Shown here: positions 34,601-46,599 of the stretch, in pieces
How positions within the stretch are numbered: the stretch's first letter is position 1
Layout: each line of letters opens with the position of its first letter
Source of the DNA: Kappaphycus alvarezii
Lineage: Eukaryota; Rhodophyta; Florideophyceae; Gigartinales; Solieriaceae
DNA length: 64,000 nt
Direction: 5' to 3'
Assembly (NCBI GenBank): GCA_002205965.3
Contig: NADL03000095.1
Span: 62,001 to 126,000 of the forward strand
Notes under the pieces: model-generated
Databases searched by the model: none
The model's input: only the letters and a program-made list of their open reading frames with translations
What the model was told of the DNA's origin: nothing
Position numbers and translations under genes: made by a program

Positions 34601-37600
34601 ACAATTGTTGAATTTATATTTTGAGTTTATTTTAATGAGACGGTGAGAATTAATTGCTTTTTGTCATCACTGTAGGCTAGGATAAATTCTTATTTAAGAA
34701 AGGGAGTGCAAAAATTTTTAATTTATGCAGTAAACATCGATATTTTCTGATTAAAAGCAAAGAGGCCTTTATGAATCCACAGTAGATTTAAAATTAATAA
34801 AAAAATGAAACCATTTGTTGTGATGAAAAGGAAATTAAAGCTTTGTACGTGTACGTACTCATTACTGTTTCACTGGTATGGTAAAAATTTAAAATCAGGA
34901 GGCAGTAAAAGGCTCTATTCAAAAGAACAAATATCGAAACTTTCTGTAACCATAAAGTAGGCGAATATATCTCAGATCATTGATATGTAGCTATTTAATT
35001 GTCTTAATACCACTTCTACACTGTAGAAAACTACAAAGTATAATTAATTATCAATTATCTAGAGCCCATGTAAGTAATATATTCAGCAAAAATTATTTCG
35101 ATAAAGCTATGGACTAGGAGGGTTATTTGAATGCTTTGAGCGATTGTAATCGGCTTTTTGAGTTTCAACTTTCTAAAAATGCAATAAAATGTTTCTGGAT
35201 ATATTTCTTGGCTTAAAATAGGATTCCAGAAGAAAATTTAATCTCCTTATGAGGGTGTTAGTGAAAAAAGCATGTAAATATTCCTGAATATTACATCTAA
35301 GAATTTGAAACTGAGAAAAGAGCAGTAAAATTCAGATATACCGAATAAAGATGCCAGTGGAAGAATCGGCTTCATGTAGTATTCAGAAGGATTGAGAATA
35401 TTTTTGGTCAGTCTAGGACAGATTATACGAAAAGAAATTAGATAATACATACTAAGAAACCCTATGATATCAGAGGCTCCACGAGATGCATAATAATTCA
35501 CTAACGAATTTTTGTATTGAATAAAAATAGCGGCAACAATTCAGCTTGAAATTAGGAAAAATGAAGTACTGGTTTCACTAGACTATAAAAATTAGAATCA
35601 GAACATAGCAATTATTCTACAGATAAAAAGATTTCAAAACTCACTAAAAGACAGTAAATTTTTTCCTCTCTTTTATAGTCTAGGCTCTTTCGGTAGATGG
35701 CGCTTAATAAACTATTAAACTCTACTGTATAATGTTGTCATCAATTTGACATGATTCAGCCCCTCGCTTTGAAATTTCAAAATTCTGGAAAAAGAAGATC
35801 ATTTGTTAAAACATCCGTAGAGAAATTTTTTTCTGATCATAGTTACATAAATTTTTTTTAGAAACAAAAAAAATATTATATAAATTTATCACAGGAAATC
35901 TTGAAGAAAAAGCAAGTACTACCGATGCAAATTACAGCTAATTATTCACTATTTGGTCGAATTTACTATTCAAAATTGTTAGAATTGTCAATCTCAAGCT
36001 TGAAGGCAACTATTATTGAATATAATTATGTACTATGCTTATGTTTTTGGAAGGTAATTAAATTAAATTCAAAATTCGAGACATTATATCAAATGAGAAT
36101 GGCTAAAATACTCTGCTAGAATCTTCGAAAGATCCAATAGATTTTCACTCGAGTTTAATTATTTTCTCTTGCCAGAATCGCCATTAAATGTCCCCTGCTC
36201 AAGTTTTCGTAGTGCACTACTAATATAACTTGTATGAACCTATGAGAGATATGTCGCAGCTTTTTATTTTCGGTGGACTAGTCCCCATAATTGCAATTTA
36301 GAATGCTTCATTATATAAGAGTACTGCTTTGAAGTAACTTTTATCCAGTAAATAATACCTTTTTATATATAACTTTAGAATTTTTTTGCGTATCTAAGTA
36401 GGATAGATGAAAAAATTTCTGTAAACTGAACTTACTGGATGCATAAATTTCTTTACGGATTTTTAAAAATTAATACCAAATTAAATTATGAGCGAGAAAT
36501 TGAACCGTATCTGTCTGCATTGAGTGCAGGTGGGAACAAATCACTTCGAATTTAAGAAAAATTTATCATTATATAAGATTACCAAACTTTCAAACTACGT
36601 CTTCTTTACTAAGAATCTGTGGTTTAGAAATAAATTACCTGTTTCTCTAATAAATGTCTCTACAAGAAATTATTGAGTTAAAATCACAGCTTTTAAAACC
36701 AAGAGAACAGATCTAATGACATTTTATCCCTCATGTAGTACCTCTACGTATTATGGAAATATACAATCATATAATCATCCCATATTTAAAATATGGAAAA
36801 TAGATATACGAAGACACCAGAAATCGCCTAGAAATATTGAAATGTATATTTTCCCGTTGAAACGCTTTCATTTACGTATAATTACGTACAGTTATTATTT
36901 CACTGAGAGAAATTAAGATGATTATGAAAGCTTTCACTCTTAACATATTTAATGTGGTAGACAAGAAAGAGAGCTCAAAAGTCCAAAGATATTTTGTATT
37001 AATATTACACTAATGGTATCGAGACTGGTAGTTATCATTAGATTTTGTAATATTTAAAATTTAACCCCTTTTCAGGAAATTAGTAGCCATAATCATGGTT
37101 TTCCATCGAGAAAATTGCTGTCTGGACCTTTAAATAACCTTCTTTGTTTCGGAATCCCCATTCACTAATATAAATGAGGCGAATTGTGCAATGGAACTGA
37201 TGCATGGAAAATATTTAAGAACAGCCGACAAAGTTTGAAAACCCTCTCGAATGTTTTTGGTCAACTCAACTCAAATATTCACAGAGGGTCCTAACTTTCT
37301 ACAGGTAGACAGTTTACTGTAATATGAGAGTTAAAAACAATGCGATGGCTCTCCTCCGCGAAGGGGGTCTTCGAGGGTCATTGTGATCGTAGGTGTGCTG
37401 ATTGAGTAAAATATTGACAAAAAACAGTACTTTAAAATTTTTAGCATCTGAGAAACTTTTTGAGACACAATAAAACAGCTCCTGCGAGATGGTTCGTCCG
37501 ACGAAGAACAATAGTGTCTTGCAAGACTAGCGTAGTAGTTTGATTGAGAAATCACAGTATTAGCAGATCATTAATAAGACGAAAGAGTTGAGAGAGATGC
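31630..37600. other. AT-rich desert without recognisable genes
   Basis: About 6 kb are roughly 70% A+T by eye. No frame is longer than about 85 codons, and none has a recognisable motif; the longest, 35,501-35,247 minus, has a hydrophobic composition expected from AT-rich sequence. The left edge is sharp, at the pogo-like terminus (31,624). The right edge is gradual, becoming GC-richer from about 37,330. I see no long direct or inverted repeat inside it. It may be one old, fully decayed insertion or an AT-rich chromosomal domain. Confidence 0.6.
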
Positions 37601-37644
37601 TAAAGACATAGTATGAAATAATTAATGGTCTTCAGAAAATACTT

Positions 37645-38600
37645 ATGCAGGCTAATCAGAGTGACGGTACCAGATTTTTCGGTTCAGTTAAGGCCACTCC
37701 AGTTTTAACTTTTTCTGAAAGGAATTTAGTCAGAACATGTGAAAAGTTATCTGGTTTCTTTTATTCTATCTGGACGTACGGCAAGCTTTGCAACTACTCA
37801 GATGGGAGAATGCTTTACATAGTATTATTTTTTCGGGACTTGGCTGCTATTTGCATGACGCGTCTATAGAAGTCTGGGAAAGTATGGGAACAAGGCAAAG
37901 ACTGTCAGTCACTTACGAGTGGCTTAGGTTAAAGAATTTGTGCAGGCCAATGAGACGGACCCGACTCGGATTAAACCCATTGATTTTTTTCTGAGAGAAA
38001 ATGGTTGCATGAGTGATAAAATAGCACGCTTTGAAAACCTCTTCATGCTCTTTGGGTACGAAACAGTGATTCATACATTTTTTTTAAAAATATATACGAA
38101 AATAGTACAAAGGGAAGTTAAAGGAGATTTTTTCTCAAATCAAAGGCGGTTGATAGAGCTGAAAATTAATCTATGCAGCCAGTCAATGACTATGTATGAA
38201 CCCTGGAGCTGTATTTTAATGTAATTTGATAAAAGAATTCATCAAAAGACGTTAAAATTCGAGTTTTTATAAGTGCAAGGATATCAAGAGTAAGAGAGGA
38301 AATCTGAGTGAACAAGAGTCTAAAGAGGAAGAGAGTTCTCTGAAGAATATATATACCATTAATTGATACCAAGAGAGAAAGCCGTAATTTGGTCTTTTCA
38401 GAAAGAAATATCGGTGCTTTAATTTTCGAAAGAAGGGACGGAGCGATAAAAGTAACGTTCATAGACAAGAGAGATCTCACGGAAAGAATTTCGACAAGTC
38501 GCAAAAGAATTTCGACAACTCGAAAAAGAAATCCGACAACTCGAGAATGAATTTCGACAACTACAAGAAGGATTTCGACAACTCGAATAAATAGTAGCAA
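37645..38600 (+). mobile_element. LTR retrotransposon fossil, Gag-like region (right)
   Basis: The plus strand carries Gag-like protein pieces, including MQANQSDGTRFFGSVKATPV at 37,645 and AWRFENL-like helical segments between 37,940 and 38,220. They lie directly upstream of a coiled-coil repeat and the RNase H fossil at 38,697, in the order expected of an LTR element with most of pol missing. The part after 38,030 has a mirror copy at 14,290-14,775; the part before it does not. The element is broken in several places. Confidence 0.45.
38486..38590 (+). repeat. 21-bp tandem repeat, five units, coiled-coil coding
   Basis: Five units of GAATTTCGACAACTCGAAAAA type run without gaps from 38,486 to 38,590. 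At 21 bp each unit is one heptad, of the form EFRQLEK, so on the plus strand they encode a short, regular coiled coil within the Gag-like fossil. The mirror copy near 14,308-14,335 holds only about one unit, so the array expanded here or contracted there after the arms separated. Confidence 0.85.
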
Positions 38601-38609
38601 TGAGAGTGG

Positions 38610-40918
38610 TTTGCTGATATTTCACGTCTAATCAACGATTTTTCTCGCACTAAGTCCTCTAAGTGGAACGAGCTACAGGGAGAAAATCCTTAGGAGTTGA
38701 AGAAGAGCTTAAAAACTGCACCGGTATTGCGGAATCCATCATCAGGTGAGATATTTTTGTCAACTACTGATGCTTCCAAGTATGCAGTAGCGGCAACTCT
38801 GGAGCAGACAGGTGAGTCTGTCACATATTTATACGATGGAATTTTAGAGACAGAAACAAGGTGGGACACAAGTGATCAGATATTATTGGCTGTTTGATCG
38901 CTTTGCATGAATGGGAAGTTTATCTTAAGGATAGTACTATTATTAATAATAAGGATTACGAACTTAGGAAGCACTTAAGTCGCTTGGAACAACTGATATG
39001 TACCGCAATTGTTATTTTGTTTTAATTATAGACCATTTACAATGTAATATAGTTCGCGGTTAAGTAGCTCTGTAGGTCAAAACGTAGAACAATGGCACAA
39101 GGCATATTTGTTACGACATGCTTATTTTCGCTACCACATTTATGTGGTATTTTCAATTTCTTCCTTCCATCTAACGTTATAATACACTTAGAGTGGTTGT
39201 GTTAAGCTATCTTAGTTTTGGAATTGGATCCCAGTAATTTAGTCGTTCCGCTGGCTCGGATGCTTACAAGTCCAAACTGAAAAAAAATTGTAATTAAACG
39301 AAATTCGTGTATAGAACATGAAAACTGAGCTGTATCCCTATTGATGATCATATATATAAGTTTGTTCATTTTACATTGCGTCCATTTTAGTACCTTAAGG
39401 AAGAGTCTATTACAATTAAACATTTAAGAATTTTTTGCTCGCTTTAAACATTTAATTCATCGCGAATATATTAGGTCAATACGAATCTCTCGGAGGAAAC
39501 TGTGGCTTTTGCATCAACTGAAATGCACTAAAAGGAGTAAACACTTCAGCATATACCAACATACCTGTTCTAGGTTGATTTTATGGATCCTATCGGCCTA
39601 CAAAAGGAATTTAGATTAAAAAATAAGCAGTGGTACAAGTATTGTATGTTTTAGTTGCTGTACAACAGACCTCATCAAGGCAGTCGAATCACAGAATTTT
39701 CATTCAAAGGAGCATATAAAAGTGACACCTACTACCATAAATATTTCAATTTTGGAACGAAATCGAGTATTAGGACGGAAACAAATGAATCAAAAAATAT
39801 ACGGACTTTACTCTATGACAATGATGAATACTTAAAATTCTCTCAATCATTCTTATGGGTCTTACTCCAAAGGTATGTATTTTGATAAATTTGTAGTTGC
39901 GGGTGTAAGAGTGAGAGAAACTGATTATCTATCGGAGCTAAAGCAGGGTAAGCATGCGAAAATATATTCTTCTAGTAGTTTAAATATTTAGGGGATAAAT
40001 TGGCATTAATAATAGATTTTTACCATAAAAAATTTTGATTTAGGCATGGGTACAACTATGACCGAAGCCAAAATTCTAGATATAGCAAAATTATGGAGGT
40101 GTAGTGTTGTAAATCAATTATAGAAAACTTTTTCTGAGATTAAAAATAAGCAATGATTCACTTCTCCAATGGTAAGTATTGATTCAGATACTTTTAAGCT
40201 CTGTAATATTACAATTTGAACAGGTAAGATCAGTATTTGAAATGTTAAATCAATGACACCCGTAAAATCAGTGAAGTACCAAGATGAGATCTCATGGTTT
40301 GAGGTAAGCTTTTAATGATTTACTCTATATTTTTATTATGGTTCAACTTGACCTTTAGTCCTTACATGAAACAAGAATTCCGCTATCTATTTTTAATGAC
40401 ACCAAAATACGTTTGCTGTTATCTTCAAGATTTTACAACTTAAAAAAGCTCTATGATTCATGGTAGCTCTCTGTTAATGTTTTCGTCAAGCAAAATACTT
40501 TAATAACTAAAAGAAATCCTACAGAAGCCTTGAAGATTATCACGAAATATGATGGACCGAATCATGCTCCCACAATTAAGTTCTTTCCTGATGACCAAAA
40601 ATGGTAATTTTTAGGTATAATTGGTGAACAAAGTAGATAAAACAAAAAGGCAGTCTTGAAATGACTGCGTAGTGTTTCCCGAGTAAATGCATGCAACTGG
40701 GAATACTTTTGCATGTAGTGCAAGAATGAGGTTCTCATTAAAAAGAACGGACCCAAAAGCCCTTTTTTAGCTCAGACAAGTTAAATACAGTGAAATACAG
40801 TTATATACCTTACATTTTTAAAGCGCGCAGAGCAAATTTCCCCCGAAGATTACATAAAGAGTGTTACTTCCTCTATTTTCACGTCCTCCTTAATCCTCCA
40901 GTTGTTGTGACGGCGGGC
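38610..40918. repeat. Near-identical core of the inverted duplication (right)
   Basis: This tract pairs with 11,967-14,280 at about 97-99% by eye, while sequence on both sides pairs at roughly 75-85%. It contains the RNase H fossil and then about 1.9 kb of AT-rich sequence without a recognisable gene. Confidence 0.85.
38697..38960 (+). mobile_element. Gypsy-type LTR retrotransposon fossil, RNase H domain (right)
   Basis: This is the mirror copy of 13,980-14,225 and nearly identical to it. It shows the TTDASKYAVAATLEQ signature and, further on, a HEWEVYLKDS patch that corresponds to the end of Gypsy RNase H domains. The reading direction is outward, away from the palindrome centre. No integrase follows; the next 2 kb are AT-rich and unrecognised. 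The element is broken. Confidence 0.75.
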
Positions 40919-41666
40919 AAAAGATCGAAATTTCCGATGTACTCGGTTCAACACAAAGCCACAGGCATCATCATCATTACCAAACGAAACAAAACCGGTG
41001 ATGATGACTCAGTTGGTAGTCACCGAAGCAATTATCAGATATACAGATATTATTAGAGCCACCCAGGTTTCGGGAGTAAAACAGCGACATACCTGGTTAA
41101 GTCTCCGGGAAATCACGCATCTCACACAGATGATCAAATCAATGAGCAAATATTATCGAAAAAATCTGTAAGCCACTCAAAATGGAAGGAGGACAAAGTA
41201 AACATGTTTTCAGTGGACTACAAGGAAATGAAACTTCGTTCTGACTCGGCAAGAACAGTAATAAGTACATCCTCTACTCTAGGGCGCACCCAAGCCACAT
41301 TAAATACAGACCAAGCCGATTAAACTGTCAAGCTAAACCAATCCAAACCCACACAGCTCCGAACAAAAAAAAACTCAAACTACAAAACTGAAACCAATGA
41401 CTCCAAAGTGGTATCTTGTATCAGTAAGAGACATTAACAAGCTCCTGGGTCCGGTACTCATGAAGAAATACGCAGCCTACATCTATGTCAAGCGAATTTA
41501 AGCAACGGATACTAGCGATAGGGACGAAATCAGCATACGGTTTTGACACTAAGGCTAGAACCGAAGCTAAATTCAGGGCACATTCGTGCTGAGACAAATC
41601 CAGACCAGCAAACAAGACAAATCAAAGCATATGTGACCGAACCAACCCGAATTGAGCTTCCTTAGT

Positions 41667-42066
41667 GTCTATCCGCGATAGCGCTGTCCTCAAATGAGGA
41701 CAAACTTCTTTAAAAAAAATATGTGCTTTAATGAAAAGATTTTTGGGTAAACGTAAATATTTACCATAACATATATTCTGAAACATAGAAGTAGAGTAGG
41801 GAGGGGCTCGATGGCTTCAACTCTACCTCTTCGGCTGAAGCATTCACCTGCAGGTACTGACAGGATAAAATGTGGCAAAATGACACTAAAATCGAACGGT
41901 TTCCAGTGGAATAAAGTAGTTCGTGCCTTGACCAGCGCTAAAATTACCGAACGTTTCTTTTGATCGATCTTCACTACTGTTGAAAGTATTTTAGCAAAGA
42001 ATACTTTTTCTTAAAAATATTATTCCTAAACTTTCCCCTAATATGAGGACAACGGTCAGATAGATA
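41667..42066. mobile_element. Small inverted-repeat DNA transposon, copy B (right arm)
   Basis: One end reads TGTCTATCCGCGATAGCG followed by GTCCTCAAATGAGGAC, a near-palindrome. The other is the reverse complement of TATCTATCTGACCGTTGTC with a decayed ATATGAGGAC. Flanks are TTAG and CTAG. It is 400 bp and aligns with copy C at 5,891-6,312 as part of the arm pairing. No intact frame is shared among the three copies. Confidence 0.75.
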
Positions 42067-42779
42067 CTAGTCCACCAAGTATAGGAGAATATGGAGAAAA
42101 TAAAACATACTATCTCGAAACTGCAATTCGTCCCAACTCCAATCGCAGGCAAACTTATAGAGAAAGTATATTCTATAAGAACAGTATCATCTTCAACTAA
42201 ATCGACCTAAGGCCCTGCAAAGCCCTACAAAAATGGCCAAAAACGAGATCATTCCTCTCCCAAAAATTCTAAAGCATATTACCCCACAAATGACGTTCTT
42301 AGGAAGCGCATATGGAAACCCGAAGCAAAAGTTTGTCCTGTGTGCAGGCATTGCGCTCCTCTTTCCTTGGGCCTACTGTAACAGCTATAAAACTCAAAAA
42401 CGATTTTAAATTGCGTTTATGGATGTAAGATCGCTAGAAGTCATCTATTACTTCAACTAGGACAAAGAAGATGTAAAGAGGTCCGCTCGGAATATGATGA
42501 TACTTACAAATAACCAACACCATAGCATTACTGAGAAATTTACCACAGGCAACGCGTGAGAGTACCGATCCAAGGATCTGCGACAACTTCTTAAGCGTCT
42601 TGGCGTTACAATCAATCTAAAAATTCCATAAAAAACCGCGAGTAAACGCACTAGCACAGTGAATCTTTTCCGAACTCTCAGAGCAAGCCTATAACTGCTA
42701 TACCAAGCGCAACTGCCCGAGTATTACTATCATTTCGCGCTCCGAGAAGCAGTATTTATGAATGAAATCAACTTTCTTA

Positions 42780-45680
42780 CAGCCAGAGATCAATCTCCGC
42801 ATACTAAAGGCATCGGAGGGTCACCAAGCATGGTATGTCTTGGGCCGAATCGGAAAAGAATCCGCACATCGCGACTGCGACAAAGTTTGCAGGTTATCTG
42901 CACGTGAGCTCCTACCACACCATTTAAAAGTTCAATATCCTCACAGCAGACTCTCCACAGTAGCAGTACAGTAGCTTCAAATGAACTGTGCCTATCGCAA
43001 TAGCGCGGTGGACTTCCAGCCGTGCTGACCGGAAAGAAACCCTTAAGGGCCAACAAAGTCAGGTCATCGCCCTTTTCTGAGCCAATCAAGTGCAGAAACC
43101 CCTCGAAAAGGAATTCTACGACATTTTGCAACTTTGAAGCACATCCACTGCCATAAAATACCCGAAGCCATGCTTTTGGATCTTTTATATGATCCAGAGT
43201 TACAGAAAATCTACAGTGCACATGCAATCAAGTAACTGGTCGCAAATGAAATAAAAAGCACCGAATCTATTACTGTTATCATAAAATGAAAATACAAGCG
43301 GAAGCACCAAATGAAACACTCGAATGAAAACATCGATTGTAAGCAAGAGAAGACGAAATGGTGGCCAAAATGCCCTATATCCCATGCTAGAAAGCGGATC
43401 ATACAGATTGAAAGGCGAAAGTGCGCCTACTAGTAGCTCGCGCGGCTGAAATACGGCTAACACCATTTAGACATCGATCAGCTTTCATGCACGAAACATA
43501 CACTCAAAAAACCCATGCACTAGTATGCCAGATGCCAAGTTCAATTGGGCCTTTTATGAACCAGAACAAGGATGGGTATAATTGTAGTGCAATTAGCACT
43601 CAAACTGTACTGCCATCAGCAGAGCTGATTTTGGTGATCATTTTTTGACCTGATTCAATGCTAACCAGCAGGCACTGTGTGGAGTGTAATGGCAATTTTC
43701 GCTTGTCGCCCACTATTCTTCCTGGTACTGTATGATCATCCCAGAGGGCTGTAGACTTGCAATTGGACCACTCAGCCACAAAATTGGACCTGATATTTTC
43801 GCCGGTGAAAGGCACTTATTAGGCCAAGTGCCGAATATACTCATCTCTAACTTGGATCTTTCTTACTTGGCCGAGCCTAACTTCACTCACCCCGCCGTCG
43901 TAGATAACCCTAACCTAGCTAATTAGTATTTATACCTACCTGGCCACTAGGGCCCCAGATTAAACAGCCACCTCGTTGTTGACTCTGAACTTGACTCCCA
44001 ACTTCCGCCTTTGCAGAAACCGTGCCAACGGCAACTTTGGCTATAGCCACGTTTATCCGCCCGGGTCCCCCTTTTTATTTCCCCCCTATCTATCCAATAT
44101 TATTATACCCCTTTTTTTGTTTGTTTGTGATATTTACTTACACTTGGCGCCACGGACTCCGGCGTCCATATATAAATAGGAACTTCAAGGTTGTCGTTGG
44201 TGACAACATTCTTATCTCTAAAGGAGATTTTTAGCACTGCTGACCCACTATACATCTTCTTTGTCCAGTATTACACTCTGGTGTCTACGAATCTTTTGAA
44301 ATCGATCCTTATCAAGTTTCTAGCATTCCGCGGACCACGTTCCGGCCTTGCAACCCGGAGGACAGGTAAACCGTCCAGCCGTCCAAGGAATCACCCCCGC
44401 TCTTCCCGCTCCACTTCTCTTCGCCACCGGTGAGCGGTGCTACTGCATCGCATGGTGCTTCAAGAGAAAGAGGGATAGCAAAAACTCCGTGGGTATTCGT
44501 GCGTGTTTTTTAGTTCTCTCATTGTCTGAAGGAGTTCCGTTCCCAAACGAGAAGAACTGCGCACCGCGCATTGCACTACAATAATTACAAAGAAAACTTT
44601 CGGAACCCTATCTAGAGAATATCATTACCTGAAAATAATTGAAAAGGGCCTTAAAATCTAATACTGAGCTGATGCAGAGACAACCCCTGCCTATAAAGCA
44701 GTCTTGATTGAGCAAAATTACCTCAGTTTACTGGCGCTGGCAAGAGAAAACTTACCTGTGTTGGTCATTCAAAAAAAGCGCACAGATTAACTCTAAATTG
44801 AGCTCGACAATAAATAAAACAACCCTTTCAAGCGCCAAAGTACCTTTTCGCACCATTTGGGATGACAAGTTAAACACAAGCCATCGTACATAAAAAAGGC
44901 TCTGCAGATAAAATACATGACCAAATACATCGAAAACACATGCTTGAATGTATACAGCATGAGATACGACGAGCCGGACGAAAGTGACCACCCGATACCA
45001 GAAAATATGGCTAAATGTCAAGAGGTTAGAGAAGTGTCTCGATAAGTTGCCGATTGACAGCTCCTGGAGATCGCATCCTACGTAAAGAGGCCCAGGGCTG
45101 TTATTCATATCCCCGAAATGCGGTAATATCTGCTAAATGGACACCTGATATGATACTGCAAACAAATGATACACCATAGTATGACCTACAGACTGCAATA
45201 ATATTCCGCCAGAAAATCACTGCAAATAGAGACTTTTTGCATGCAGGCTTCGAAAAGACACAAGGTTGTAAATATAGGCCAAATTATAGGCATTTAACAG
45301 AAGTCATATTCATTTACTATCCATCAAGCCGAATGTTTAAGGCCTCAGTATGTGAGTAACAGAGTACGAAGCAGTCACAAGTGCGGGGAAAACACCACTT
45401 GATTAGGGCGAATCATCTCCTTCCTCAAACTACTTCAAGCCCCAAAAACGTTCAGAATTGACACCAAAGAGGAAATGAATATATCTTCCAAACCACAGGC
45501 ACTAAGAAATGGAAAACCACACCTCAGCGATAACAATAGCATTGTGGGATGCTAAAAATAAAGTAAATCAAATCATGACACGTGCCACTTGCGGACCAAC
45601 TGTAGGCGTATCGACCGGTCCGCTGTACAAAAACAATTATCGGCAATAAAGAAGTACATCAATGTCAATCAACCGGCCAC
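42780..45680. other. Conserved but unrecognised arm segment (right)
   Basis: This is the mirror of 3,180-5,060, split by the solo LTR. Minus-strand frames at 43,466-43,200 and 43,227-42,790 correspond to the left arm's plus-strand frames at 4,400-5,051. Around 44,918 on the plus strand the MTKYIEN start and PIPE motif of the left arm's minus-strand frame reappear. I recognise no domain. Nesting between gag and RNase H fossils favours a retroelement origin. Confidence 0.4.
43583..44580. mobile_element. Solo LTR, 998 bp, with 5-bp target duplication
   Basis: The insertion starts TGTAGTGCAAT and ends with its exact reverse complement ATTGCACTACA. It is flanked by ATAAT at 43,578-43,582 and 44,581-44,585. 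The left arm has the unoccupied site near 4,270, where the flanking sequences join directly, so the boundaries are well supported. A TATATAAATA box lies at 44,169. Its TG...CA ends and 5-bp duplication are those of an LTR retrotransposon reduced to a solo LTR by recombination. It entered after the inverted duplication. Frames inside it are not genes. Confidence 0.9.
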
Positions 45681-46599
45681 TATCTAGCTTGATATTCCCC
45701 CGAATTTCACCTGAGCATTTACTGTGCGAAGCGAGCCATCAGAAGAATTTGTAGGTACTTAAGAACTACTTATTTGATTTGACGCACTGAGGTCATATAC
45801 CGTAATGTGGACAATATGAAAGAGTAGGCGAAAGTATAGGTTGATGGTGATTTTACCATCAAACTAAATATCGAACGACGGTCAGCCCCTTACGTATCGA
45901 GATATAGGATGTGATATAAAAAATCAGTACCTTGCGTACAAATTTGAACGGGGGGAAGAAATTTGGGGTTATTTAATATCTGAAATACATGGTAGGTTGT
46001 ATGCGTGAATTTCCTACAAGGTGACTAGCATTACTTCTTTAGTTTCCCTAAAAAGCCTGCTCAAGGCCCCCAGCAGACCAGCTTGTCTAAAGATGTCACA
46101 GAAAACTACAGCACCCGAAAGATTTATAAAGCGCCCCGCTTTTGCTTAATTTACGCCCCTCAGGCTGTATGTTTCTTGAAAACTTCGCTTCTCTATTCTA
46201 TTGCTTGAACGCGAATAAGCGATGATTTGACTGTATTGAGCTTATTTAGGCGAAAAATGTGTACTAAATTTGCATTCAACCGTCTAAGTTGAGATAAATG
46301 GTACCTAATCTTTAGTTGCTTTGCATACGCAGGTATTCTTTTTCTAAATTTTTTGGTAAAAATTGATGAATCGCGATGAACATGTGCATATTTACAGTAG
46401 GGCAATATCCATATAATGATGAATTCTACAATACCGTTGTTCTCATAACATTTCTCCGTTCTCTTTCTCCTCAAATATAGATGCTATGAGAATAAATTAT
46501 TCAAGAAAAAGTAAATGGATAAAAGTGAAAGAACGAATAATTCCGCAGTTGCGCACTAGGTAAGTGAAGAACAGAGACGATATTTGCACCACAATCCGA

